Positions 46,003 to 55,598 are shown, counted from the stretch's first letter. The stretch is DNA of 64,000 bases from Lysinibacillus sp. JNUCC-52 (GCF_015999545.1 NZ_CP065546.1:248001-312000), one strand, 5' to 3'. Translations and numbers: made by a program. The notes: generated by a model from the letters alone, not told the origin.

Positions 46003-46083
46003 AACTAATACCTCCGATTCAATGCCATTATAACTGAATGTACACCACTTTGAATACATTTTTGAGCGTGTTAGCTTAGCCCA

Positions 46084-46284
46084 TTACTTAAGCTTTCTTT
46101 TAGAATAAATCGTGAACCAAATAAAATACAAGATAGTAACAGTTGAAAGACCTAACGAAGCATAGCGGTTATGTTCATAAGGCAAAATAATATAAAGGAC
46201 TATTGCGATTAAGATTGCTGGGAAAACCGTATAAAACCAAACCCTCACGGCTTTATTTTTAAACGACATGTCAAATCTCTTCAT
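46084..46284 (-). CDS. hypothetical membrane protein, 66 aa
   Basis: I do not recognise it. Two hydrophobic helices (near 15-33 and 43-60) are linked by a short polar loop and end in a basic tail. The ATG follows GAGGTG. It lies 81 bases upstream of the deaminase gene in the same orientation. Confidence 0.6.
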   Translation of the reverse strand: MKRFDMSFKNKAVRVWFYTVFPAILIAIVLYIILPYEHNRYASLGLSTVTILYFIWFTIYSKRKLK

Positions 46285-46527
46285 ACAAACACCTCTGCAA
46301 AGTTTACTACTTATAAATTTTTTCGATTTTTACAAGTTAATATAATCGTGCTACCATCATTAAAAATCCAAAACCTTTATAAGTAATTGTTTTATGTAAT
46401 ATTTAGTAAAAGTGATCCAATAAAAGTAATCACGATATCTATGATGGCATTCGCTATCTTCCCAATCATCTAACTTCTCCAATGCTTTGAAAGTAAGGCC
46501 AGTGTATTCATTAGTATATAGTGCTAC
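46285..46527. other. intergenic region
   Basis: No gene or clear structure is recognised in these AT-rich bases downstream of a decayed gene. Confidence 0.4.
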
Positions 46528-46767
46528 TTAATAATTATAAGGCTTATAATGTTTTAATTGTTCAGGCGGCAAGATTTTGCCGTAAATTGTTTGGCAATCC
46601 GCCTAAATACCACTGGCATTCGATTGATTGTTATCTTCATCTGTATATTTGATTTCTTCTATTAAATAGTTGTGGACTTTATATTCATATATTCGCTTGT
46701 TCAGTTGTACAAGGCAATATGGACTTCGCACAAAGAAGAGTAACGTTATCATAATCAATTTTCTCAT
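46528..46767 (-). pseudogene. frameshifted small exported-protein gene
   Basis: On the minus strand an ATG at 46767 (after AAGGTAGGTG) begins MRKLIMITLLFF, a signal-like start, and reads about 54 residues to a stop at 46603. Protein-like sequence continues in other frames as CQWYLGGLP and then TIYGKILPPEQLKHYKPYNY to a stop at 46528. The joined product would be about 80 residues, so at least two frameshifts seem to have disabled it. No family is recognised. Confidence 0.45.
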
Positions 46768-46965
46768 ATAACTTCACCTACCTTGTCGAGTGGGCAAACT
46801 TATGTCTAATATGAAATAGAGGGAACATACTGCATGCAATAGAGCTTTGAACTAGGGAATGCACTAAGCTGATTATGGTTGAGTATAAGTTGTTAATTGT
46901 CGTGACATCTTCACACTCCCACAACATACTTAATAGATATGTATAAGAAACCGTCTTCGATTCAA
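46768..46965. other. intergenic region
   Basis: No supported gene is seen. A minus-strand frame here lacks a ribosome binding site and looks like chance. Confidence 0.4.
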
Positions 46966-47160
46966 TTACTCTCCATCGTAAACAATACTGTAAGAAATAT
47001 TGAGTTTGGTACAGACCCACGATTCAAAGATTTTATCTATCGCCATTTTCGTTTCTACGTTATTCATCTTTTCGTCTATTCCCAATTGTTCAAATGTAAA
47101 TGTCTCTAGTATCCTTTCTTCATATTTCGTATCCACCGTAAATGTCACTGTTCTGCTCAT
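46966..47160 (-). CDS. hypothetical protein, 64 aa
   Basis: I do not recognise it. The protein is soluble and starts SRTVTFTVDTKYEERILETF, a beta-rich beginning followed by a helix, as in several small phage-type proteins. A strong AAAGGAG lies at a good distance before the ATG, which supports expression. Confidence 0.55.
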   Translation of the reverse strand: MSRTVTFTVDTKYEERILETFTFEQLGIDEKMNNVETKMAIDKIFESWVCTKLNISYSIVYDGE

Positions 47161-47189
47161 TATAAGTATTCTCCTTTCAGTATGACAAA

Positions 47190-47238
47190 ACTGGACTTAC
47201 TTCTAGGGAAATCAGTCCTAAACGCAAGTCCAGTCTAA
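47190..47238 (-). terminator. terminator-like hairpin
   Basis: On the minus strand ACTGGACTT and AAGTCCAGT form a 9-bp stem followed by TTTTG, directly after the 99-aa membrane-protein gene. The loop is long, about 27 bases. Confidence 0.6.
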
Positions 47239-47246
47239 AAAGTATA

Positions 47247-47546
47247 TTATTGTTTTACTGTTTCGCTTTTTAAAGCTTCTTCATTACTATTTTGTTTCTT
47301 TTGGATACTTAAAATAATGAGTGCTTGTACAGTCATCGCAAGTACGATAAAAATTAAATGTGTATTATGAAAGAACCATTTTGATATGAAATAAAATATA
47401 GGTGCAGATGATAAATAGGAGATATATTGATTTTTCGTTGCAATAAAAATAATCGTCGCTATACAAGAAGTAACTAATAAAAGTTCTACTATAATACCGA
47501 TTGAACTACTGTCTAGGTAGTATTGTAATTCGTTCAAATAGGACAT
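47247..47546 (-). CDS. hypothetical membrane protein, 99 aa
   Basis: I do not recognise it. Three hydrophobic helices are predicted (near 13-32, 36-53 and 60-80), followed by a basic, Gln-rich tail. The ATG at 47546 is preceded by GAGGTG. A hairpin terminator follows. Confidence 0.6.
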   Translation of the reverse strand: MSYLNELQYYLDSSSIGIIVELLLVTSCIATIIFIATKNQYISYLSSAPIFYFISKWFFHNTHLIFIVLAMTVQALIILSIQKKQNSNEEALKSETVKQ

Positions 47547-47573
47547 GCCAAGTTCACCTCGCTTTGTTATCAA

Positions 47574-48287
47574 AAGTTTTACAAAAATTGTAACACATCA
47601 AAGTGTTATTTGGAAGATAATTGGTAGGGAAAGTATTGCCTTTATAATCGCTTTATCGTTTAGGTCCTCTAAAAAACTAATACTGCTATTATCATGCTCT
47701 TCTAAAGGGCTATGTCCGCAATTGTCAATTCTATTCGAATTTAATGTAGAACTTGAATGAGCATCATTTTCTCTCCATGCCAAATTGATAGAATTTCTAC
47801 GTTGTCCTCTCCCGATACATCTAGTTGAAGTTAAGTAAGTAGTTGCATTAAAAAAGAGGCTTTTTGAGTAGCCACGCAATTTTTTATTCCCACAAAGCAA
47901 GTTCATATTTAAATATTGGCGATTTTGTGTAGAAAGGGTATATCATGTAAAAAAAGAGGTCAGAGAAACATAAACGATTTGGAAATTCTAAAAGGGTACT
48001 GTAGGAAATAAAACGTAGTGAGTAAATAGAGCAGAAAGAATTTCGCTCAATTAGTCTATGCAATAGTATTATGAGTTTTTTACGTAATAGAGTGTATATA
48101 AAAACACAAATGAATTTGGCATTACAACATACTATAAGAATAACTTGGATGCACAAGTGACGAGACAAAGAGCATTACTTGAACACTATTGCTCGTTATG
48201 TAGACCGATTACAGTTTAAGTAGTCGGTTTTCTAATGAAAAACAAAAGGGAATTGAAACGCCATTTAATTAGGAAGGGGGTAATTGC
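47574..48287. other. 700-base gene-free stretch
   Basis: No supported gene is seen on either strand, and the open frames lack ribosome binding sites. A hairpin, ACCGATTA with TAGTCGGT followed by TTTTC (about 48204-48233), resembles a terminator without a gene. The stretch probably holds remains of deleted genes. Confidence 0.5.
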
Positions 48288-49028
48288 GTGGTATCAATAA
48301 GACAAAAATTAGTACCTGCAAACCAAGCTGCCAAAATTACAAATGGGAAAAACAATGCAAAAAAATATATCGTTGTCCATGAAACAGATAATACAAGCGT
48401 AGGAGCGGATGCGGATGCGCATGCTCGTCTACAATTTAATGGTAATAGTCGTGCGGCAAGTTGGCACTGGCAAGTAGATGATCATGAGGCAGTACAATCT
48501 TTTGAACACTATTGGGAATGCTGGGGAGCGGGAACTTATATAGGAAATACGCAAGGAATTCAGGTTGAAATATGTGTTAATAGTGATGGCGATTTTAATA
48601 AAGCTGTCGAAAATGCAGCAGCTTTAATAGCAAAAATAATGAAAGATGAACATATTTTAATCCAAAATGTCGTGCAGCATCATTATTTTAGTGGCAAAAA
48701 CTGTCCAAGAAATATACGTGCAGGGAAAGTTTCCTGGACTAATTTTTTGAAAATGATTACAACTATTGAAACGCCACAGCCCGAAAAACCACCAACCGAA
48801 TCAATGAAATACCGTATTATTACTGGAACATATAGCACACGAAATGCCGCCGTCAGCGTAGTAGATGTAATGAAGAAACGTTTTGGCTGGGTTGCTTATA
48901 TTGAGCAGGATGGTGCGCAATATCGTGTAAAAACAGGTACCTTCACAGGGTTAACTGCTGCCAAAAGTGCAGAAATAAAAATAAAAACGGCTAAATTAGC
49001 ACAAGTAACATATATTGTGGAAGCGTAA
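48288..49028 (+). CDS. N-acetylmuramoyl-L-alanine amidase with SPOR-like tail
   Basis: A 246-aa Amidase_2 (zinc) endolysin-type protein. The N-terminal domain has KKYIVVHETDNT (first His), SWHWQVDDHEAVQS and QHHYFSGKNCPRNI (later His and Cys), typical of phage-derived and sporulation amidases. A proline-rich linker follows, then a SPOR-like domain (YRIITGTYSTRNAA to the end) that binds peptidoglycan. There is no signal peptide. GTG at 48288 follows GAAGGGGG. No holin or other phage genes are adjacent. Confidence 0.9.
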   Translation: MVSIRQKLVPANQAAKITNGKNNAKKYIVVHETDNTSVGADADAHARLQFNGNSRAASWHWQVDDHEAVQSFEHYWECWGAGTYIGNTQGIQVEICVNSDGDFNKAVENAAALIAKIMKDEHILIQNVVQHHYFSGKNCPRNIRAGKVSWTNFLKMITTIETPQPEKPPTESMKYRIITGTYSTRNAAVSVVDVMKKRFGWVAYIEQDGAQYRVKTGTFTGLTAAKSAEIKIKTAKLAQVTYIVEA

Positions 49029-49139
49029 TCAGTATAATACAAAATCTATGAGTATTTTAGTTGACTGCAAATAGGAAATGAGTAAAATAGAAAAGCAGTA
49101 CTATTATATTCCATAAACTTAGCAGCTAAGAGCATTCAC

Positions 49140-49170
49140 GTGCCTCAGTAAGGTATCTGAGGCACTTTTT
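49140..49170 (+). terminator. terminator after the amidase gene
   Basis: GTGCCTCAG (49140-49148) pairs with CTGAGGCAC (49157-49165), followed by five T. Confidence 0.92.
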
Positions 49171-49394
49171 ATTTATAAATTGTAAAATAGGTAGTATTTT
49201 AAAGACACTATGCTATTTATAGAAAATGGTCTAGGAAAAAGTACCTTATTAATGTGCAATTTTATGAAGTTAATAGAGGGACAAGGGTTGTCATGAAATT
49301 TTGACACGCTTTTTCTTTTCGTCTTCTCTATAACCTGTTAAGATGGTAATAGTGTGACAACAAGTTAGTGTATATGAGAGTGGTGACAATCAAG

Positions 49395-50909
49395 ATGGAT
49401 GAACAGAAAAAAGATGGTTTAGAACAACAAGAGCAAACACAGCAAGTAGAGGTAAAACCAGCGGGACAATTTATTCAGATGAAACCGTTTAAATTTATTA
49501 TGCTGATGTTCTTTACAATCTTAATTACCGCAGGCTTAACAATTTTTGCGTTAACATTCGGTGAAAAGAAAGTAGTAGAAGTAAAAGTTCCGATAGAACG
49601 TGCGGAATTTACAAAATTATACGAAGCATTTGATATGCTAAAAGACAAATACTACAAAGATATTGATGATGAAAAAGTAGTGGATGGTGCTATTAACGGC
49701 ATGTTTGATGCATTAGAAGATCCGTATTCTGATTTCATGGTGAAAGATGAAGCAGAACAGTTTAACTCTGGATTATCTTCAAGCTTCCAGGGAATCGGCG
49801 CTGAAATTCAAGAACGTAATGGTTTCATTACTGTTGTGTCACCTATTAAAAATTCACCTGCTGAAAAAGCAGGACTATTACCAAAAGATATAATTTTAAC
49901 TGTTGACGGCAAAAGTATTCAAGGATTTAGCGCTTCTGAAGCAGTTGCTCTAATCCGTGGTGAAAAGGGTACACCTGTTAAACTAACAGTGAAACGTGGA
50001 GAAAATGCTGAGCCAATTCAAATGACGATTGTACGGGACGATATTCCTGTTGAAACGGTTTATGGTGAGATGCTAGATGGAAATATTGCACATATTCAAA
50101 TCACATCGTTTAGTGAACAAACAGCAGCAGAGCTAGAAAAAATACTTGCTGAATACGAAGGAAAAGGCATGAAAGGGATTGTCCTTGATTTACGCCAAAA
50201 TCCTGGTGGTTATTTAAATGCAGCAGTAGAAATTTCGAATTTATTTGTGCCAGAAGGCAAGGCGATTGTACAAGTGCAACAAAAAGACGAAGAGCCTGAA
50301 ATTACAAATGCTGCATCAGGGAAAAAGTACAATTTACCTGTCACTGTATTAGTTGATAATGGAAGTGCTTCAGCATCAGAAATTTTAGCTGCCGCTTTAA
50401 AAGAGTCGGTTGGTGCGAAAATTGTTGGAGAAACTTCTTTCGGTAAAGGGACAGTCCAAAATGTTACACCATTAAAAGATGGTTCTAATTTAAAATTCAC
50501 TACTGGTAAATGGTTAACACCAAACGGTAACTGGATTAATGAAAAAGGTATTGAACCAGATGTAAAAGTAGCTTATCCTGCTTATGCTTCTTTACCAATT
50601 ATCGATCCAACAATTGAAATGAAAGATGGCATGCAATCAGACTCCATAAAAGTGGCTGAAGAAATGCTAGAGGTGCTAGGATATGAGCCTGGTAAAGCCG
50701 ACGGTATTTTTGACAAGTATACAGAACAAGCAGTGAAAAAACTGCAAGCTGATAATAAGCTTGAAGAAACAGGCATTTTGACAAATGAAACTACTTACGC
50801 ATTAATGGATGCATTACGTGCAAAAATGAAATCAGATGACCCTCAACTTTTAAAAGCAAAAGAACTTATTTCTGATGCAAAAGAACAAACTGAGAAAAAA
50901 ACAAACTAA
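49395..50909 (+). CDS. C-terminal processing S41 protease, CtpA/CtpB-like, with PG-binding domain
   Basis: A 504-aa membrane-anchored protease. One N-terminal helix (about 30-52) is followed by the S41 N-terminal region, a PDZ domain (about 110-200, SPAEKAGLLPKD) and the S41 catalytic core. The core has DLRQNPGGYL, the nucleophile loop DNGSASASEIL and the Lys in GETSFGKGTVQ. The C-terminus carries a peptidoglycan-binding domain (LGYEPGKADGIFD). Relatives cleave signalling proteins during sporulation. ATG at 49395, with GGTGA eight bases upstream, is preferred; upstream in-frame starts at 49368 and 49380 lack a good site. Confidence 0.92.
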   Translation: MDEQKKDGLEQQEQTQQVEVKPAGQFIQMKPFKFIMLMFFTILITAGLTIFALTFGEKKVVEVKVPIERAEFTKLYEAFDMLKDKYYKDIDDEKVVDGAINGMFDALEDPYSDFMVKDEAEQFNSGLSSSFQGIGAEIQERNGFITVVSPIKNSPAEKAGLLPKDIILTVDGKSIQGFSASEAVALIRGEKGTPVKLTVKRGENAEPIQMTIVRDDIPVETVYGEMLDGNIAHIQITSFSEQTAAELEKILAEYEGKGMKGIVLDLRQNPGGYLNAAVEISNLFVPEGKAIVQVQQKDEEPEITNAASGKKYNLPVTVLVDNGSASASEILAAALKESVGAKIVGETSFGKGTVQNVTPLKDGSNLKFTTGKWLTPNGNWINEKGIEPDVKVAYPAYASLPIIDPTIEMKDGMQSDSIKVAEEMLEVLGYEPGKADGIFDKYTEQAVKKLQADNKLEETGILTNETTYALMDALRAKMKSDDPQLLKAKELISDAKEQTEKKTN

Positions 50910-50977
50910 CACTGTAGCTGTCGCAGAAGTCGTCTCGTACGGCCAATGCGATGGCTTTTTTTATAGGAGGAATATTT

Positions 50978-51880
50978 GTGAAGGACGTATACTTATTTAG
51001 TGGTTTTCTAGGAAGCGGCAAGACTTCTATGCTGACAGACGTAATTCGACAACTAAAAGAAAAGGGGTTAAAGCCAGCTGTTATTATGAATGAGCTTGGA
51101 AAGCTTCCTTTTGACTCACAAGCAGTGGAGGAGGATGTTCCTCTAAAAGAGATGCTAGAAGGCTGTATTTGTTGTTCAGGTGCCGAAAAAACAGAGGCTC
51201 AAATACAATCTCTACTATTAGATAGTGAATTTGATGTCCTTATTATCGAAACTACTGGAGCTGCTCATCCTGTAGAAGCATTGGATGCCGTCTATTCTCC
51301 CATTTTCGCCGAGCAGTTAAATGTTAAAGGGATTGTTACGGTTGCAGACTCAAAGCTATGGTTAAATCGTGAGACACTTACGCCACAAGTTCGTACGTTG
51401 TTTATGGAACAAATTCGCCACGCACATTTATTACTGGCGAACAAAACGGATTTACTAAGTGAAGCGGAGCAAGCCAAGGTAGTTTATGAGCTACAAGGTT
51501 TTAATCCACATGCTTTTATATTGCAAACTACAAATGGACGTGTGCCATTACATTTACTTGAAAGCTTAAAGGCTACAGCACAAACTGATAAACAAAATAT
51601 TACGACAGCAACGATTTCATCAATGCATTTAGGCTCCCGTTTAGTAGAATTCGACGGTGTTCACTTTACACAGGAGCAATTTGAGGATTGGGTACGGACA
51701 TTACCAGATACGGTTTATCGGATGAAAGGGTATGTTCCAATCGAAGGTATTAAAAATCCAATGCTGTTTCAATATGCCTATGGAATGGTGCAATGGCTTC
51801 CAGAATACATTAAAATGCCAGCAAAACTTGTTTTAATAGGTGAAAATATTGGAAGTGTCAATGTTATTGGTATGGATTAG
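50978..51880 (+). CDS. G3E (CobW/YjiA) family metal-chaperone GTPase
   Basis: A 300-aa G3E GTPase. It has the Walker A motif GFLGSGKTS, the metal-binding CxCC motif GCICC, ETTGAAHP (Walker B region) and NKTD for guanine specificity, followed by a CobW C-terminal domain. It moves a transition metal such as zinc or cobalt to a target enzyme. GTG at 50978 follows AGGAGG. The assigned metal is not evident because no Zur- or B12-type control sequence was identified upstream. Confidence 0.9.
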   Translation: MKDVYLFSGFLGSGKTSMLTDVIRQLKEKGLKPAVIMNELGKLPFDSQAVEEDVPLKEMLEGCICCSGAEKTEAQIQSLLLDSEFDVLIIETTGAAHPVEALDAVYSPIFAEQLNVKGIVTVADSKLWLNRETLTPQVRTLFMEQIRHAHLLLANKTDLLSEAEQAKVVYELQGFNPHAFILQTTNGRVPLHLLESLKATAQTDKQNITTATISSMHLGSRLVEFDGVHFTQEQFEDWVRTLPDTVYRMKGYVPIEGIKNPMLFQYAYGMVQWLPEYIKMPAKLVLIGENIGSVNVIGMD

Positions 51881-52258
51881 ATTAAGCTAATAATAGGTTT
51901 AATGAGTATTTCTGCGTGTGTTCTTACTAGAAAGCGACAAGCTTTCTAGTAGGAGCGAGCAGATTTTTTTAATTTTATTCGGGTGTTATAAAATTATAGT
52001 AATTCTTTAAAGGCCCGCTACTGTCATAAAATGACCTTTTTAATAAAACTCAAAGTCTATAAATAGCTTCATTTTAAGTATTGTCAACCCTATATAAAAC
52101 GTAAGTATTTCATAGCATGGTGAAACTTGCTAAAAATTATAACAAAAAAACCCCTGTTTCACGGAAACTACTTTTCTATTGGAGAAGCTAGCAGATGTTG
52201 GGAAGATTTTTAATAGAATCGTACTTTACGATAGGTTGCAGAGAGGAGAGATTGCAAA
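51881..52258. other. intergenic region with an 11-bp perfect hairpin
   Basis: No gene is seen. TACTAGAAAGC (51925-51935) pairs exactly with GCTTTCTAGTA (51941-51951) across GACAA. It is not directly followed by T, but TTTTTTT lies about 14 bases on. The remaining bases lead to the CAP gene and should hold its promoter. Confidence 0.55.
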
Positions 52259-52960
52259 ATGAAAAAAACACTTACTGCAATTTGTGCAACATTTCTTTTA
52301 GCAGCTCCAATTCAGTTGGCTTCTGCTGCTTCTAATACTACAGAGGGGAACTCAGCAAATCAAACAACAAACTGTAAAGTTTACTATAATAATAATTGGT
52401 CAAATCACAAGTGGGTTATAACTAAACCACATACGACAACACCATCTAAAGATACTCAAACTAATACTAATCAACAAACAAATCAACAAACAAATCAACA
52501 AACAAATCAACAAACAAATCAACAAAATAATACAACAACGACACCACCGACTACTTCTACACCGACGACAACTACTTCGGATGTGAATGCTTTTGAACAA
52601 GAGGTAGTAAAATTAACGAATGCTGAGCGTACTAAAGCTGGTTTAAAAGCATTACAAACAGATGATAAATTAATGGCTGCTGCTCGAGAAAAATCTCAAG
52701 ATATGCAATCAAAAAAATATTTCTCACATACTAGTCCAACTTTTGGTTCACCATTTGATCGTATGAAAGCTTTAGGTATTACTTATAAGAGTGCAGGTGA
52801 AAATATCGCTCAAGGTCAACGTACACCACAAGAGGTAGTACAAGCTTGGATGGATTCACCAGGACACCGTGCGAATATTTTAAATGCGAATTACACGCAT
52901 ATTGGTGTTGGTTATGTGAAGTCTGGTAACTACTGGACTCAACAGTTTATTCAAAAATAA
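52259..52960 (+). CDS. secreted CAP-domain (YkwD-like) protein
   Basis: A 233-aa exported protein with a signal peptide (KKTLTAICATFLLAAPIQLASA). It then has a short Cys-containing segment (CKVYYNNNWSNHKWVIT), a low-complexity TNQQ repeat linker and a C-terminal CAP/SCP domain. Conserved motifs are LTNAERTKAGLKAL, HTSPTFGSPFDRM, AGENIAQGQ and SPGHRANILN. YkwD-like proteins are secreted and often spore- or wall-associated. The ATG follows GAGGAGAG. Confidence 0.9.
   Translation: MKKTLTAICATFLLAAPIQLASAASNTTEGNSANQTTNCKVYYNNNWSNHKWVITKPHTTTPSKDTQTNTNQQTNQQTNQQTNQQTNQQNNTTTTPPTTSTPTTTTSDVNAFEQEVVKLTNAERTKAGLKALQTDDKLMAAAREKSQDMQSKKYFSHTSPTFGSPFDRMKALGITYKSAGENIAQGQRTPQEVVQAWMDSPGHRANILNANYTHIGVGYVKSGNYWTQQFIQK
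52469..52528 (+). repeat. 12-bp coding tandem repeat (TNQQ linker)
   Basis: AATCAACAAACA is repeated four times exactly from 52469 to 52516 with a fifth partial copy to 52528. Each unit encodes the four residues of the Asn/Gln/Thr linker, so copy number can change by slippage without a frameshift. Confidence 0.9.
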
Positions 52961-53101
52961 TAAGTTGAATGTTTCATAGAAACAATACAAAAATAATTAG
53001 GATGTCCAATAAGTCTGAGACTTATTTGGGCGTCTTTTTATTTTGCACAGGAAAGAAAACGGGACATTCGTGACATAGCCGTTTGAGAAAAGCCTTTTTT
53101 G

Positions 53102-53124
53102 CCTATACTTCCAAGTATAGGAGG
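53102..53124 (+). promoter_or_regulatory. hairpin overlapping the ribosome binding site of the germination operon
   Basis: CCTATACTT (53102-53110) pairs with AAGTATAGG (53113-53121), a 9-bp stem with a 2-bp centre. The AGGAGG ribosome binding site (53119-53124) starts inside the stem. As RNA it could limit access to the site; as DNA it could be an operator. Confidence 0.5.
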
Positions 53125-53130
53125 CGTTTT

Positions 53131-54564
53131 ATGGATAAAGTGGAATTAATGATGAAAAGCCTACAAAAAGCATTTAATCATTCATCTGATTTTACAGTGA
53201 GACAAGTAGATTGGCGAGAAGGAACGTCTGCTATTTTATGCTTTTATACCTCGCTCGTAGATGCAAAAGAAGTGCAAAGAGTACTCGATACGATTTATGC
53301 TCGGTTAGATACAAACAAGCCCTTTTGGAGTGAAACGTTAATCACTACACTTGAGCCATTTTCTCTACCACTAGCGATTGAGCACATTTGTAATGGAGAA
53401 ACACTAATCGTAATACCTGAAACTGGTGAAATGCTTTCTCTTACTGTTGTGAACCAAGTACAACGAAACCCTGACGAGCCAAATAATGAGCATGTTCTTC
53501 GTGGTTCACATGAGGGGCTTGTCGAGAGCCTCGAAACAAATCTGGCATTATTACGGAAACGAATTCATAATCCAGCGCTAGTAGTTAAATCTTTTTCAAT
53601 CGGTAAAGAGACAAATACGAAAGCGTATTACTTATATATAGATGGGGTCATAAAACCTGAAACTTTGGATGAGATTGAAAAACGTATTGACGCTATTAAC
53701 ATTGAATATTTTTATAGTGTTGGCCAATTAAGTGATGAGTTAGAGGATTCTGTTTGGTCGCCTTTTCCACAATTGCTAAATACGGAGAGACCTGATCGCG
53801 TTGTAGCTAATTTAGTAGAAGGTAAAGTCGTATTGTTAACAAATATTTCTCCGACAGCCTTAATAGCACCTGTAACATTTTTTTCCTTTTATCAATCGCC
53901 TGATGATTATAATGGTCGTGTGTTGGTCGGTACCTTTTATCGGATAGTTCGGTTAATGTCATTTCTTGCAGCTGTTTTCTTACCTGCATTTTATATTGCT
54001 ATTATCAGTTTTCACTTTGAAGTACTTCCTTTAGAGTTGAGTAATCAAGTAAAGCATGACGTAAATGAAATACCTTATCGACCGTTAATAGAAGCACTTA
54101 TTTTAGAAATTATTATGGAGCTTATTCGAGAATCCAGTATACGATTGCCACAATCAGTAGGACAGACGATAGGAATCGTTGGAGGATTAGTAATAGGGGA
54201 TGCAATTGTAAGTGCTGGCTTAGTCTCAAATTTAATGGTGATAGTAGTCGCTTTAACCGCAATTTCAAGCTATGTAGTGCCTTCCGTAGAACTAAATACA
54301 TCAATTCGTATGCTTCGATTTCCATTTATGTTGCTCGCCTCATTATTTGGTTTTTTCGGTATTGTCATTGGAGTTGTTGTGTTATTGATTCACTTGATTA
54401 ATTTAAGTTCTTTAAAACAACCATACTTTGCACCAATTGTGCCTTTTCAGCCAAAGGAAATATACAAAGTGTTTGTACGAGGACCGTATTTCAAACCAAC
54501 TGTCCAAGTCACAACTTTTAGTCCACCGAAGGATAACAGTGTAAAGAATGGTGATACACCTTGA
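53131..54564 (+). CDS. GerA family spore germination receptor, A subunit
   Basis: A 477-aa A subunit of a GerA-type germinant receptor. The large N-terminal cytoplasmic domain (about 1-280) is followed by the membrane part with about five helices. Family motifs include SPTALIAPVTFFSFYQSPDDYN, FLPAFYIAIISFH, LILEIIMELIRESSIRLP and QTIGIVGGLVIGDAIV. The ATG at 53131 follows AGGAGG. The stop overlaps the B-subunit start. The receptor resides in the spore inner membrane and detects nutrients. Germinant unknown. Confidence 0.93.
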   Translation: MDKVELMMKSLQKAFNHSSDFTVRQVDWREGTSAILCFYTSLVDAKEVQRVLDTIYARLDTNKPFWSETLITTLEPFSLPLAIEHICNGETLIVIPETGEMLSLTVVNQVQRNPDEPNNEHVLRGSHEGLVESLETNLALLRKRIHNPALVVKSFSIGKETNTKAYYLYIDGVIKPETLDEIEKRIDAINIEYFYSVGQLSDELEDSVWSPFPQLLNTERPDRVVANLVEGKVVLLTNISPTALIAPVTFFSFYQSPDDYNGRVLVGTFYRIVRLMSFLAAVFLPAFYIAIISFHFEVLPLELSNQVKHDVNEIPYRPLIEALILEIIMELIRESSIRLPQSVGQTIGIVGGLVIGDAIVSAGLVSNLMVIVVALTAISSYVVPSVELNTSIRMLRFPFMLLASLFGFFGIVIGVVVLLIHLINLSSLKQPYFAPIVPFQPKEIYKVFVRGPYFKPTVQVTTFSPPKDNSVKNGDTP

Positions 54565-55598
54565 ATTTTTCCCTATCTAAAGGACAATTTTTTTTACTAT
54601 TATTTTTTATAGAAACAGGATTTATTTATATTTCCTTTCAAACGCCATTAATTAGTGAAAGTAGAAATATGGCTTGGGTGCTATTTATCGTAGCAGCAAT
54701 ATGGCATTATTTTTTATTATTATTTTTTGAACGTTATTATCGTTATTTCTATTTAAATACATTTTTTCAATGGGTATATAAAATTTATTGGTTTTTAATG
54801 ATCGCGTCATTTATAGCCTATATGGAATTTGTATTAGCATCATGGGTTTTACCTCAAACACCCGAATGGATTGTCATCTTTTTTATTGTGGCACTATCGT
54901 TATATGCCAATTTAAGTCGACCAGAAACAGTAATCAATATTGGTGTGATGCTTATTCCACTCGTATTTATTTTTATCATTTTTTTAATGCTCGCGGTACC
55001 AGATCTTACTTGGACAAACTTATTTCCGCTTGATTTTACTAATAAAAAACAAATCATTCAGGGCTTTATTCATGGTGCATTCGCATTTATGGGCGCAGAA
55101 ATGTTTTTAATATTTCGCCCCTTTTTACAAAGGGAGTTAACATTGAAGGGCAAGCCAATATTCCTATATCAGCTTGTGATTTTTGCATTTTATTTTATCT
55201 CAGTGCTTTTTTCTCTCATGTTTTTTACTATCGAGGAAATCAAACTAGTACCAGAGCCGATCATTTATATTTTAAAATCGCAAGAAGTGACTTTTGTGAA
55301 GCGACTTGATATTTTCTTTGTGTATATTTGGTTATCTTGGTCAATCGTTACTGTAATGATTGTAAATTTCACCTTTAGAATCATTCATTTTGTAAAAGAA
55401 AGAAAACGACCTAAGTTACAAATTATGATTTATCATGTGTTGCTAGCGATAGTCCCACTTTTTTTGGTGAAATTTAGAGTGATTGAATTGATGAAAAGTT
55501 CTTTCCATTATATATTTTTAATTTTTACCTTTCTATTGCCTATACTCATTATTTTTTGGAATAAATGGAGGGGGAAAGAGTGTATCGAAAAGGGATAA
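54561..55598 (+). CDS. GerB family spore germination permease-like subunit
   Basis: A 345-aa, ten-helix membrane protein of the amino-acid-permease-like GerAB family, thought to bind the germinant. The TTG start at 54561 overlaps the A-subunit stop (TTGA) and has GGTGAT upstream. Motifs include GAFAFMGAEMFLIFRPFL in the middle and a basic last loop (KERKRPK). It overlaps the C-subunit start by 19 bases. Order A-B-C is the usual one. Confidence 0.9.
   Translation: MNFSLSKGQFFLLLFFIETGFIYISFQTPLISESRNMAWVLFIVAAIWHYFLLLFFERYYRYFYLNTFFQWVYKIYWFLMIASFIAYMEFVLASWVLPQTPEWIVIFFIVALSLYANLSRPETVINIGVMLIPLVFIFIIFLMLAVPDLTWTNLFPLDFTNKKQIIQGFIHGAFAFMGAEMFLIFRPFLQRELTLKGKPIFLYQLVIFAFYFISVLFSLMFFTIEEIKLVPEPIIYILKSQEVTFVKRLDIFFVYIWLSWSIVTVMIVNFTFRIIHFVKERKRPKLQIMIYHVLLAIVPLFLVKFRVIELMKSSFHYIFLIFTFLLPILIIFWNKWRGKECIEKG

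Noticed and set aside
46778..47020. Minus-strand 80-codon frame
   Set aside because: It has no ribosome binding site, overlaps the better-supported 64-aa gene and lacks protein-like features.
48288..49028. Amidase as evidence of a prophage
   Set aside because: No holin, portal, terminase, integrase or attachment sites were seen nearby. The SPOR-like tail also occurs in chromosomal cell-wall amidases.
52100..52258. Possible c-di-AMP or c-di-GMP riboswitch before the CAP gene
   Set aside because: Some CCCCTG and GAAAC pieces look suggestive, but the conserved blocks of known classes could not be placed in order.
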